This document shows positions 51,932 through 60,624 of a stretch of DNA of 62,488 bases, in pieces. Each line of letters starts with the position of its first letter. Position 1 is the first letter of the stretch. The translations under genes were made by a program, and so were the position numbers. Location: the NCBI GenBank assembly GCA_030607875.1, contig JAUWJD010000018.1, forward strand, positions 1 to 62,488. The letters run 5' to 3'. The notes beneath the pieces were generated by a model that searched no databases, had not been told where the DNA came from, and worked only from the letters and a program-made list of their open reading frames with translations. The DNA is from Chloroflexota bacterium. GTDB taxonomy: Bacteria > Chloroflexota > Anaerolineae > UBA2200.

Positions 51932-53047
51932 TCAGTAAGCTCGTGACAGCAAATGACGGTTGCCGATCCGTACGTTGCGCAATCCAGCCGCCTGTGCTGC
52001 CGCCAAGGCCTCTTCAGCGTGTCGCACCGACGTCCGTGGCAGGTCATGGATGTAGAAATGCGGGTGGAATCCTAGCAGTGAGTATGGGATGGCAGGGTCA
52101 AGCGAAGCGATGAAGGCAGCCAGTTGGCGCACTTCCTGCACGTCAACGTAGCCCGGCACCAGCAGGGTGCTGGCAATCAGCAGCGGTGGCTCAGGGCGCC
52201 GGTGTATCCTGGAAGCGATCCGCTCCAAGTTCTGCAACGTCTGCTGATTGCTCGATCCTGTCAATGCGCGATGCAGGTTGTCGTCCCATGTTTTCAAATC
52301 GAACTTGATGCACCCGCCGCTTTGCAGTGAGAGTTCTACCATTTGATCCACCATCGCCGGATGCATACTGCCGTTTGTCTCCCAACAGATGCGCACTCCG
52401 CCCCGCCCAACCCCGCCTAGAGGAGGGCGAGACTCTGCAGACGGTGGGACTTTGCGCTCAGCCAGGAGACGTGAAGTGGCCAGGGCATGGGCTATTTGCG
52501 GCGTTGGATCTCCGCCAAAGTAACAGACGCAGAAGGTATGCTGGTCAGCGCACGCTGCCAATTCTGCTGCACTGAGGCCTGGCCCGTGGGGGGACATCTG
52601 CCGGTAATGCCAGTTCTGGCAGAACAGGCAATTGAAGGTGCAAGCGCCGTAGAACACGGCCAGGTTCTTGTAGCCACGGCACGTGTGGCCCTCGCAGACC
52701 CAGTCGGCAACGCAGTTGCTCGGCAGAGGATCAAAGTACCAGTGCAGCAGCCCCTTCGCTGGCGTGCCCGCAAAGTGTCTCAGCGTATCACCCTCATTGC
52801 AGCGCAGACCGCAATAGCCTGTCTCTCCCTCGGCCATGCTGCACTCGTTGACGCATAGGTGACATGACTTGCCTGGTTCACTATGCGGCGGGGCCTCTGG
52901 CAGGCCAAATTCACGGCGAGAACGATGATGAACATTTGCTGCTAGTGGCAAGGCATCATCAGGATGCTGCCGGATGCAGTCTGCGCACAAGCCCAATGAC
53001 GAAGCGATCAGTGGGGACTGTCGCCCACACAGCACGCACTGTGCCAT
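51932..53047 (-). CDS. Radical SAM enzyme, AmmeMemoRadiSam/PflA-like
   Basis: A 371-aa enzyme. The N-terminal Cys-rich region has CVLCG, CADC, CHLCVNEC and YCGLRC, a likely zinc site. The radical SAM cluster motif is CTFNCLFC (Cys136, 140, 143). SAM cleavage activates a substrate or protein partner; no AMMECR1 or Memo gene is adjacent, so the physiological role is open. Around residues 190-212 it carries a low-complexity insertion (KVPPSAESRPPLGGVGRGG) encoded by a copy of the local interspersed repeat. The start at 53047 lies 1 nt after the upstream stop. Confidence 0.83.
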   Translation of the reverse strand: MAQCVLCGRQSPLIASSLGLCADCIRQHPDDALPLAANVHHRSRREFGLPEAPPHSEPGKSCHLCVNECSMAEGETGYCGLRCNEGDTLRHFAGTPAKGLLHWYFDPLPSNCVADWVCEGHTCRGYKNLAVFYGACTFNCLFCQNWHYRQMSPHGPGLSAAELAACADQHTFCVCYFGGDPTPQIAHALATSRLLAERKVPPSAESRPPLGGVGRGGVRICWETNGSMHPAMVDQMVELSLQSGGCIKFDLKTWDDNLHRALTGSSNQQTLQNLERIASRIHRRPEPPLLIASTLLVPGYVDVQEVRQLAAFIASLDPAIPYSLLGFHPHFYIHDLPRTSVRHAEEALAAAQAAGLRNVRIGNRHLLSRAY

Positions 53048-53048
53048 C

Positions 53049-53423
53049 TCAGTATCCCAGTTCGCGGATACGTGCTTCGCTGATGCCGAAATGATGAGCG
53101 ATTTCGTGCACCACTGTCTGGCGAACCTGCTCGCGCAGTGCGGGCAGCGTGTAATGCGCAGCCTGCAATGGACCCCGGTAGAGAATGATGCGGTCCGGGG
53201 TAACCAGACTGTAGTGCTGGCCTCGTTTGGTGAGAGGGATGCCCTCGTACAGGCCAAAGAGTTGACGGGGAGGGCTTACCCCGGCTCGCTTCAGTTCGCT
53301 GGCACTGGGCCAGTCGGCGATGGTTATCGCTACGTTATCCATGTGTTGCAGGATCTCAGCCGGCAAGTCGGCCAGTGCCTGCTCAATCAGAGTTTCAAAC
53401 TGAGATTTGCTCAGGACCACCAT
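53049..53423 (-). CDS. Minimal zincin-like metallopeptidase family protein
   Basis: 124 aa with the zinc-binding helix VVHEIAHHFG (HExxH) near the C-terminus, followed by SEARIRELGY. The preceding PRQLFGLYEGIPLTKRG and RIILYRGPL segments match the small bacterial metallopeptidase (DUF1025-type) family. No signal peptide, so cytoplasmic. The substrate is unknown. It is 1 bp upstream of the radical SAM gene and likely cotranscribed with it. Confidence 0.88.
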   Translation of the reverse strand: MVVLSKSQFETLIEQALADLPAEILQHMDNVAITIADWPSASELKRAGVSPPRQLFGLYEGIPLTKRGQHYSLVTPDRIILYRGPLQAAHYTLPALREQVRQTVVHEIAHHFGISEARIRELGY

Positions 53424-53450
53424 GGCTTGCTATCCGATGTAGCCCATTCT

Positions 53451-53504
53451 CGCCTGACGGATGGCGGGACTCGGCCCCGCCTGACCGATGGGCGGGACAT
53501 GCCC
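53451..53504. repeat. Tandem pair of 27-bp interspersed repeats
   Basis: Units at 53451-53477 and 53478-53504 (both start CGCCTGAC and contain ATGG-CGGGAC). Related copies occur at about 52398-52454 (inside the radical SAM gene), 56831-56864 (over the HAS/herA junction) and 58641-58706 (over the selB/nurA junction). Minus-strand consensus is near GTCCCGCCATCC..., with GGCGGGG. Confidence 0.6.
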
Positions 53505-53558
53505 GTCCAAGAGATTGCGGGCCGAGTATCTGTGAGAGATTGACCGTGCTTGTGTCAT

Positions 53559-55178
53559 TCACTTCCACCAGCGATAGTCGTGATCCAAGGCAGCTCTGAA
53601 GTCATCCTGGACTTCCGGTATGTCGCTAAAGTGCCACTTGTCGCTCGCGTGAATCTCCCAACGATACAGAAGCAGACAGCGGATCTTTTGGTGTGTGGGC
53701 TCCTGGTTCCATTTGTCAATCTCGGCGTACGCTGCTTGCACCCAGCCGGTGTTGCTGTGAGCCCAAGCCTCGTCCTGATCGGTCTCGGTGATATAGACGG
53801 GAAGGCCCCTCAGGCTGGCCGGGATGGCTTTCATGAAATCGCGGTACGCGCGGAAGTGCTTGTTGCGGTGATCGAATGGTGGATCCATTGTGGCAAGGGA
53901 CCTAATCAGCTTCTTGTCAGAGCCGTGGGTGTAGGTGTGTAAGGCAATGCCATCGCACTTGTTTCCGAGGAGCTTGAGAATGTCCTCCAGATACTGCACC
54001 CAATCGCCGAGTGGGTTGCCCGGATACTTGGCCTTGTCCGGCCAAGGAGCTGCGGCGCCTACCACCACTTGGTCCTGCTCGTGCCCTTGGCGCTGGTGTA
54101 TATCAGCATAACAGTGCTTGAAGCAATCGGCGTACATCTCTGGTGTGATCATCTGCGCCTGGTCATGCTCGTCGCGAGGCCACTCATTGGGGTGGTTCGG
54201 TTCGTTGCCAATGATCCAGATGTGGCATCCTGGCGAATTCTGCACAAAGTTGCCGCAGCGCACAGCAAAATCCTGGTAATTCTGCCCGGTATCATCCTGC
54301 CAAGGAATAGTGCCCCCAGGGTGGTAGTCGTGGTTCAGACGCACGATTACGCCGTAGCCCTCATTCTCAAGATCGGTGTAGTCTTTGCCGCTGTGGTCGT
54401 GGGGATTCCGCAGGATCTTTTCCGTGATGATCACCCAACCCTTCTTCCCTTTCTCAGCCATGAGGTGTTCTCCGCCCCGGTCGTGGATGCCGAAGATATA
54501 GGGAGGCTCGCCGGCTGGCAACTGCCCCAGGGTCACTGGGTCTGGGATGATCAGTTGTTGCCCAGCGTGGATCATGGCCACATCGCGCAGGCCATTAAAG
54601 TGCGCTATTACTCGATACTTGGTAGCGTCGTTGTAGAAACGAAAGGCAATCGCGCTTAGGGTGTCACCCGTTTTCACGGTATAGCTCATGGTTTTGGTCG
54701 GCCAGTCGCCCGTCCATTCCGTCACAAAGTCATAGAGCCAGGCGGTCATGGTCGTCCCTTCAAAAGCTGCCCTGGCCTTGAACCTGCGACGTAATGCTGC
54801 ATCGATGTCCGCCGAAGCCGTGTTCTTTGGCATGCCCCGGGGGATGGTGGTGCTGGGGACCAGGCCGGATGGTGATGTTCCGGGTTCGGGTACCTGAATC
54901 TGTGGCCCAGGTTGCACCAATACCGGGAAGGCAATGTCATTGAAATAGGCGATAGCCAAGTACAGCTCAGGATCACCGTAGTGTTGGTTGGCAATGCTGC
55001 GCAGATCCTCACCGGCGGCCAGGGTATGGGAGATTGTGTTGCTGCCCCAGGTGCCTACCCACTGGCTGATCAAGTTAGTGAGAACGTCTTTCATCGAGGT
55101 CTCTACATATTCTACCCGGGCCTTGAACCTGCTATAGAGGGATTCTTCCAGGTCAACCGAAATTCTCTTGGTGGTCAT
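53559..55178 (-). CDS. Protein with two RHH-like segments, two LysM motifs and a GH-A-fold domain
   Basis: 539 aa, no signal peptide. Residues 3-43 (KRISVDLEESLYSRFKARVE) resemble a ribbon-helix-helix DNA-binding domain; about 48-96 a LysM motif (TLAAGEDLRSIANQHYGDPE); about 124-158 a second RHH-like segment (RRRFKARAAFEGTTMTAWLY); about 163-212 a second LysM (YTVKTGDTLSAIAFRFYN). From about 225 to the end is a TIM-barrel glycosidase-like domain with Glu326 (IIGNEPN) and Glu465 (YITETDQ) as candidate catalytic residues. AAGGAGG precedes the ATG, 10 bp after herA. The architecture is unfamiliar to me. LysM suggests peptidoglycan or glycan binding; the RHH parts could be degenerate and serve oligomerisation. 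Confidence 0.7.
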   Translation of the reverse strand: MTTKRISVDLEESLYSRFKARVEYVETSMKDVLTNLISQWVGTWGSNTISHTLAAGEDLRSIANQHYGDPELYLAIAYFNDIAFPVLVQPGPQIQVPEPGTSPSGLVPSTTIPRGMPKNTASADIDAALRRRFKARAAFEGTTMTAWLYDFVTEWTGDWPTKTMSYTVKTGDTLSAIAFRFYNDATKYRVIAHFNGLRDVAMIHAGQQLIIPDPVTLGQLPAGEPPYIFGIHDRGGEHLMAEKGKKGWVIITEKILRNPHDHSGKDYTDLENEGYGVIVRLNHDYHPGGTIPWQDDTGQNYQDFAVRCGNFVQNSPGCHIWIIGNEPNHPNEWPRDEHDQAQMITPEMYADCFKHCYADIHQRQGHEQDQVVVGAAAPWPDKAKYPGNPLGDWVQYLEDILKLLGNKCDGIALHTYTHGSDKKLIRSLATMDPPFDHRNKHFRAYRDFMKAIPASLRGLPVYITETDQDEAWAHSNTGWVQAAYAEIDKWNQEPTHQKIRCLLLYRWEIHASDKWHFSDIPEVQDDFRAALDHDYRWWK

Positions 55179-55187
55179 GGTTCCTCC

Positions 55188-56822
55188 TTATGGGTCTCCG
55201 AAGAGATCCAGGATGTCCGTTTGTGCGTCCTGAGAGGTCTCGACACGCGCTCCCATTGCCTGATAGAAACGCTCGTCGTACTGCCGGGTGCGCATCACGA
55301 TGGGCATCGGTACAGCGTGGCCCATGATCAGGATTTGCTGACGGGTATTGAGGCTTGTCAAGGCGCCACGCAGTGCGCTGCGGTTGCTCACACCGGTTAA
55401 GACTGCCTCAATGTCTCGTTCCTCGGTAAGTTTGCCGGATACGCGTGTGCCTAGCTGCGACATCACTTCGGGATCAATGCCGCTGGGCCGCTGGTCAATC
55501 ACCAGCAGGGTGACGTTGTACTTGCGCATCTCGCGTGCAATGGTGCCGAACGTCGTTTGGCGCGCTACAGCAGGGTTCAGGAACTTGTGTGCTTCTTCGA
55601 TGGTGATCATCAAGGGCCGTGGCTTGTCTGCTACTTCCTTGGTCTCTTCGTAGCGGCGGGTCTTTTCTTCGTAACGTTGGCGCACACGCCGTGTCACCAG
55701 GTTCGAGACCAGTACATAGTCCAACACACTGTTGTAGCGCCCAAACTGCAGGATCACGTGTTTGCCACGGTCCAAAGCCTCCACCATATCATCCAGCGCA
55801 GAGAAGGTTGCTTCATCAACGACATAGTCTTGGCGCTGAAGCCTCTTCAGATTGCGTTGTAGGCTGGCCATCGATGCTGGGTGTGCGCCACTGCCTTTAC
55901 AGAATTCCCCCAGTTCTTCTGGAGTCATCTGCAGCAGCTTGAGCAGCCATTGTTGACGGAAGGCATCGCGCAGCAGGCCGATGGTGGCTTCTGCTGTCTG
56001 ACGCAGGTTCAGCTCCTGGCTTAATAGCACGATGTCTGCTTCTTCGATCTGGTTCAGACCGATTTTGAGCGTTACGTCCACGTTGCGCCCTCTGCGCCGT
56101 CCCATTGCCTCATCCAGGGCATAGATAAGCACCTGGGAACCAAAGATCTGGCGCAGGCCTTTTACCCAATGCCCATCTTCGGTTTGCTTGTCAAAGGAAT
56201 ACTCATCATGCATGTCAAAAATGAGATTGACCGCGATCTTGGTCTTGATCACACCGCTGATGAGCAGACGTGCCAGAAAGCTCTTGCCGGTGCCGGATTG
56301 GCCAAAAACGCCGTTGGAGCGTTCCACGAAGCGATCCAGCCTCAAACAGATGGGGATGTCCATTGCCAGCGGCGTGCCCATGGCAAAGTTGGCTCCGCCC
56401 TCTTGGCCAAAGACTGTGCTAAAGTCCAGTTCAGTGGCTTCGCGCAGTTCAGCAAAGTGCATGGGGATAGTACGCACTGGCTCAGGTCCGCCTCGCTCCT
56501 CGAACAGAGCGTCCACATCGGATTCGTCAGCTTTCTCCAGCATCAACATAGGCCTTACTTCGACTGTGGCGTAAGTGCTCGTGCCAGCCAGGGCCTGGGC
56601 GATGAAGGGTGAAGGATCTCGTGGGGGATCAGCCAACAGCCGTGGGTCCGTAGCTTTCAGATGGATGTCTGAGATGAGGCTGAAGTAGCGGTTTTGCTGG
56701 CCCTCTACGACCACAAAGTTGCCAATGCGCAGTTGCTCGGTGGTGATTCGGGAATCTAGGCGCACTGTAAGCCCGGCATTGAAGGCTCCATCGACGACAA
56801 CGCCCAATCTGTTCTGGCTCAT
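55188..56822 (-). CDS. herA: HerA-like DNA translocase/helicase ATPase
   Basis: A 544-aa protein with an N-terminal HAS-barrel region, Walker A GQSGTGKSFLARLL (about residues 172-185), a Walker B/acidic segment MITIEEAHKF and arginine-finger-containing C-terminal sequence (LLVIDQRPSGIDPEVMSQLG). HerA forms hexamers that, with NurA, process DNA ends in archaea and some bacteria; recently related pairs have been linked to phage defence. ATG 56822 overlaps the upstream stop (ATGA), so the 42-codon upstream extension is rejected. Confidence 0.9.
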   Translation of the reverse strand: MSQNRLGVVVDGAFNAGLTVRLDSRITTEQLRIGNFVVVEGQQNRYFSLISDIHLKATDPRLLADPPRDPSPFIAQALAGTSTYATVEVRPMLMLEKADESDVDALFEERGGPEPVRTIPMHFAELREATELDFSTVFGQEGGANFAMGTPLAMDIPICLRLDRFVERSNGVFGQSGTGKSFLARLLISGVIKTKIAVNLIFDMHDEYSFDKQTEDGHWVKGLRQIFGSQVLIYALDEAMGRRRGRNVDVTLKIGLNQIEEADIVLLSQELNLRQTAEATIGLLRDAFRQQWLLKLLQMTPEELGEFCKGSGAHPASMASLQRNLKRLQRQDYVVDEATFSALDDMVEALDRGKHVILQFGRYNSVLDYVLVSNLVTRRVRQRYEEKTRRYEETKEVADKPRPLMITIEEAHKFLNPAVARQTTFGTIAREMRKYNVTLLVIDQRPSGIDPEVMSQLGTRVSGKLTEERDIEAVLTGVSNRSALRGALTSLNTRQQILIMGHAVPMPIVMRTRQYDERFYQAMGARVETSQDAQTDILDLFGDP

Positions 56823-57460
56823 ATCTGCCCTCCCCGCACGGTGGATGGCGAGACTTTTCCGGGGTCTATTGAGTACAACACTGTCAGCAGTGCCTGGTGG
56901 TCGCTTTGGAGCAAAGTTGCGATCTCCCGTGCTGCTGCATCTAGCCACAGGCGGTCAACGCCACGCTGCTGGTATACCTCACGCACATTGGCGGCCAGCA
57001 CTTGCGGGGGAGGGACCTCCCCGTGGGGTACCAGGAGGAGGCGCAGATAGTGCAGGGAGTTCGTAAACCGCCGGACTTGCTCAACGGATGCAGTGTGCAC
57101 GGAGTAGTGTAAAGGTGGCGGCTGGGATGGCAGATGCTGACGCACTACACTGTCCGCCACGAAGCCTACCAGCGCGGCCCCGAATTCTGTGCGCAGGGTG
57201 TGCTCCAGCTGTGGATGTTGGTCGTAGATCGCAGCGTCAAAGACCTTGTCCGTGCTGCGACGTACTGCACGGCGGCTTGGATCGAGCCCGACGGTTTGGC
57301 CATAGATGACCACCGCGTACAGGTCTAAGCCGGTGGATGTCCCTGTCTCGCTCGATACCTGCACGACAACCAGGCTGCCGAGTGGCGGAGGGCTGTTGAG
57401 TTCAAAGCTCTCGGCGACGAAAGCGGTGCTCGTTGTCTCTATGATCTCGCCGATGCTCAT
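56819..57460 (-). CDS. HAS-barrel-like protein of the herA-nurA operon
   Basis: 213 aa. Opens MSIGEIIETTSTAFVAESFE and continues with GSLVVVQVSS, as in the beta-barrel N-terminal domain of HerA-type ATPases, then a helical region ending SPSTVRGGQI. Probably a regulatory or tethering subunit for HerA/NurA. Overlaps nurA upstream and herA downstream by ATGA junctions, showing tight coupling. The last codons come from an interspersed-repeat copy. Function beyond this context is unknown. Confidence 0.7.
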   Translation of the reverse strand: MSIGEIIETTSTAFVAESFELNSPPPLGSLVVVQVSSETGTSTGLDLYAVVIYGQTVGLDPSRRAVRRSTDKVFDAAIYDQHPQLEHTLRTEFGAALVGFVADSVVRQHLPSQPPPLHYSVHTASVEQVRRFTNSLHYLRLLLVPHGEVPPPQVLAANVREVYQQRGVDRLWLDAAAREIATLLQSDHQALLTVLYSIDPGKVSPSTVRGGQI

Positions 57461-58635
57461 ACTCCCCGCCTCCTCTTGCTGTGATCCTTGGCCGAGCGGA
57501 AGACACGTTGCCCGTGCCGCCCCAGAGCTTGCTCTACCATTCCCTCTACCAGCCGCCTTTCGGTGGTCGTGATCACTGCCTGCTCGTGTGCCTCCTGCAG
57601 GGCCGGTGGGTACGGCGGAACGGCAGGGCTGCGCCGGCACTGATCGTATATCGCTGCATGTAGGAGGCCAAGCAGGTCAGCGTCTGCTCCAACCCACTGT
57701 GGCACTTCGACGCGGACAATCTCTTCACCCACGTTCATGTAGAAGAAATCCACCCGATGCCTGCCGTATTGCTCCAGGATTTGTGACGAGCTGCCGAATA
57801 GCTCGGAGCGCTCGCCCTGGGCCAGGAAAATGAACAAGTCGCGGTCGTGGATCGTGGCCAGCGCCTGACACAGATCGTAGTCGCTGCTCTCGCAGCGCTC
57901 ACATTCGTCAGGCCGTCCCTGGCAGAGCCAGACCCGCAGCGAGTTTGCTACGTCACGGCTGCCGGTGTAGCTGATATAGCCAGCAAGAGGCACGCCCATC
58001 TGCCTGAGCGCATCCATGGCCTCGAAGAGATCGCGCAAGAGAGCCTGCTTGACTTCCTTGCTTTCGTTCTGCAATGTCCATAGGATGAGTGGCCCGTCGC
58101 GCAGAGCGATTGTGGGCCTCGATATCTGCTGCATGGCCTGTTGCGAAATGCGCAGGGACTCTACTTCCATCCGCGCACCCAGGAGCGTGCCTTCAATGGG
58201 CACATCCCATTTCTGGGGGAATACGTACAGGTCTTGGTCCTGAAAGCACAGCCGGCTGCTGGCTTCAAGCACTGCGTCTGGCTTCTGGCCATAGCAGAGG
58301 ATTGCATAGCCAACATTGAGCACATAGTAGCGGACGGAGCTGTGCCTGTCCAGCGGGATGGAAGAGGCATCACTGCCCACCACACAGAAATCTGCGGGTG
58401 GCGAGGGCGCGGGAACGCTGCGCGACAGATCGCCACGTGGCACCGCCACGAGCCAGGGGATACGGATTTGCTGCGTACGTTGCCATTCCAGCTTCTGGCG
58501 CAGCGCATCCGCATTCACACTGCGCAGACAATCCTGAGCCTGCCCCAGGAATCCTTCCCGTGCTGGCGCCGAATCAGCGATCATCCGCGCCATACGGTCC
58601 AGTTGTTGGCTGATCCGTTCTATTTTCAGCGGCAA
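57457..58635 (-). CDS. nurA: NurA-domain nuclease
   Basis: 392 aa. The nuclease core starts at FCVVGSDASSIP (metal-binding Asp in place of the usual DGS), with further acidic residues at AYISYTGSRDVANS and near the C-terminus at RVDFFYMNVGEEIVRVEVPQW. NurA is a 5'-3' exonuclease/endonuclease that works with HerA at DNA ends. Start TTG 58635 is chosen because GGGGAGGAG precedes it by about 6 nt and the protein then begins PLKIERISQQLDRMARM; the longer frame reads through a repeat copy. Confidence 0.85.
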   Translation of the reverse strand: MPLKIERISQQLDRMARMIADSAPAREGFLGQAQDCLRSVNADALRQKLEWQRTQQIRIPWLVAVPRGDLSRSVPAPSPPADFCVVGSDASSIPLDRHSSVRYYVLNVGYAILCYGQKPDAVLEASSRLCFQDQDLYVFPQKWDVPIEGTLLGARMEVESLRISQQAMQQISRPTIALRDGPLILWTLQNESKEVKQALLRDLFEAMDALRQMGVPLAGYISYTGSRDVANSLRVWLCQGRPDECERCESSDYDLCQALATIHDRDLFIFLAQGERSELFGSSSQILEQYGRHRVDFFYMNVGEEIVRVEVPQWVGADADLLGLLHAAIYDQCRRSPAVPPYPPALQEAHEQAVITTTERRLVEGMVEQALGRHGQRVFRSAKDHSKRRRGV

Positions 58636-58716
58636 GCCTGACTCCTCCCCGTCAAGCCATCCCGTCGGTGCGGGACGAACTGTCGCCTGGGGCGAGACCT
58701 CCGGCCGGATGAACAA

Positions 58717-60624
58717 TCAGCGCAGTATGCGTTCATCACCAAGGCGTTTGGTGACGCGCTTGTCATCCAGATACTCCAACAACGCCTGGGCATACTTGCG
58801 ACTAGTAGCGAACATGTCACGGACTTGCGCCAGAGTGATGCGTTTCTCACGTTGGAGATAGCTCACGATGGTTCGGGTCATCTTCTGATATGTTTCTGCC
58901 GAGAACAGTACAGTGTCGCTGACTTTGACCAGTTTTCCTTGTTCAATGAGTGCAGCAAGTACATCTGGTCCCACAACGGACTCGCTCTCAGTTGCGGTCG
59001 GCGGTGAGTAGGGGTTTTGTGCGAATGCTTCGAGCAGTTTGTTGACCTGGCGCTGTTGCTCGGCGTTCAGGACCACGTGGTGTTCGGCGAGGGACAGCAC
59101 CGCCTCTGTCTCCACCAGCACGCCTTGCGATGCGGTCCGCGTCACGGCCTGGTTGAAAGCGCGTGCAGGGAGGCCCAGGCGGCTTTTGAGTTCCTCACGT
59201 GGCATGCCTGCCCGCAGGGGGTAACGCTGGTGATATTCGCGCAGAAGGGATTCAATTCTGCTCATCAATGCTTCCCAACTGCTTGCTGACATCAAGTACT
59301 GGCTGCTGGCCGGCATAGAGCCGAACTCTGTCTTTGTCGTGGCCTCCAGAAGCACCAGTTGGCCGTCTCTCAGTAGCGAGAGCAAAGTCTGCGCAGCTTC
59401 GTCAGCCCGTAGCGTGCTCCTCTTCACCAGGGTAGCTATCTCGCACGGTTGCTTCTGTTCCAGTTCTTGCAGTAGTATCTCCTCAGGCGTTCCGTGTACC
59501 AGGCGCTCCAAGCGCTGCAGAACCTCGGGCCGGAACCGGCGATGCCGCCGCCGAGGGTGAGGATCGACGATGGAGCCTCCACCGAGAGTGAGGCTGGGTG
59601 ATGGTTGGCGGATAATGAAACGGTCTCCTTTGACCACAGCAACTGGAGCGGATAGTATGAATTGTACCCAGCTTTCCTCGCCTGGGGCAATCTCTTTGCG
59701 GTCCAGAACGCGCACCCGCGCCTGACACTGTGCTGCGCCGGTGAAAAAGTCAACCATCGTATTGTGGGTCAAAGGGCGGGGAGCATCTTTCAGCAGCTTC
59801 AGCCGCGTATCAAGCCGAGAAGTGGGACGCAGCCAGCCCGGTGTGGTGAGTACCTCTCCTCGTTGCAGTTGTTCCTTGCTGACTCCTGCCAGGTTGACTG
59901 CCACGCGGCTGGGCGGCACGGCTATTTCTACCTTCTGTTTATGTGCCTGCAACCCGCGAATGCGTGCTGTAAGCCCGTGCGGCAGGAACTCTACCTCTTC
60001 ACCGACGTGTAGTGGGCCATTGATGAGCGTGCCGGTGACAACTGTGCCAAAGCCGGAGATGGTGAATACGCGGTCAATCGGCAAACGCGGCCGTCCGGTT
60101 TCGCGTCGCGCGGGTGGAGACTGCAGCAGGTGATCCAGTTCTGCCAGCAATTCGGGCAGCCCCTGCCCCGTACGTGCCGAAACAGGTATGATCTTGGCCT
60201 TCTGGAGCACAGAGCCAGATAGTTCCTCGCGTACTTCCTCCTGCACCAACTCCAACCACTCTGGGTCCTCGACCAAGTCGCCCTTGGTAAGCGCTACCAC
60301 TCCGTCTTGCACTTGCAAGAGATTCAGGATAGCCAGGTGTTCACGTGTCTGAGGCATTATGCCTTCATCGGCAGCCACAACCAACAGTGCCAGGTCAATG
60401 CCCCCCACGCCAGCGAGCATGTTCTTGATAAAGTCCTCATGACCCGGAACATCAACAATGCTCACTTCGCGTCCGCTGGGCAACGTTAGCCAGGCAAAGC
60501 CCAGGTCAATGGTCATTTCCCGCTCTTTCTCCTCTTGAAGACGATCGGGATCAATGCCTGTCAGCGCGTGAACCAGGGTGGACTTGCCGTGGTCTACGTG
60601 TCCTGCTGTGCCAATGACTCGCAT
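58717..60624 (-). CDS. selB: Selenocysteine-specific elongation factor
   Basis: A 635-aa translation GTPase: G1 GHVDHGKST, G3 DVPGHEDF, G4 TKGD, then EF-Tu-like domains 2 and 3 and four C-terminal winged-helix domains (about residues 370-635) that bind the SECIS hairpin in mRNA. It carries Sec-tRNA to UGA codons. The matching tRNA-Sec is at 40.0 kb. ATG 60624 overlaps the stop of the upstream coiled-coil gene (TAATG). Being cotranscribed with herA/nurA is unusual; selA is not in the window. Confidence 0.97.
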   Translation of the reverse strand: MRVIGTAGHVDHGKSTLVHALTGIDPDRLQEEKEREMTIDLGFAWLTLPSGREVSIVDVPGHEDFIKNMLAGVGGIDLALLVVAADEGIMPQTREHLAILNLLQVQDGVVALTKGDLVEDPEWLELVQEEVREELSGSVLQKAKIIPVSARTGQGLPELLAELDHLLQSPPARRETGRPRLPIDRVFTISGFGTVVTGTLINGPLHVGEEVEFLPHGLTARIRGLQAHKQKVEIAVPPSRVAVNLAGVSKEQLQRGEVLTTPGWLRPTSRLDTRLKLLKDAPRPLTHNTMVDFFTGAAQCQARVRVLDRKEIAPGEESWVQFILSAPVAVVKGDRFIIRQPSPSLTLGGGSIVDPHPRRRHRRFRPEVLQRLERLVHGTPEEILLQELEQKQPCEIATLVKRSTLRADEAAQTLLSLLRDGQLVLLEATTKTEFGSMPASSQYLMSASSWEALMSRIESLLREYHQRYPLRAGMPREELKSRLGLPARAFNQAVTRTASQGVLVETEAVLSLAEHHVVLNAEQQRQVNKLLEAFAQNPYSPPTATESESVVGPDVLAALIEQGKLVKVSDTVLFSAETYQKMTRTIVSYLQREKRITLAQVRDMFATSRKYAQALLEYLDDKRVTKRLGDERILR

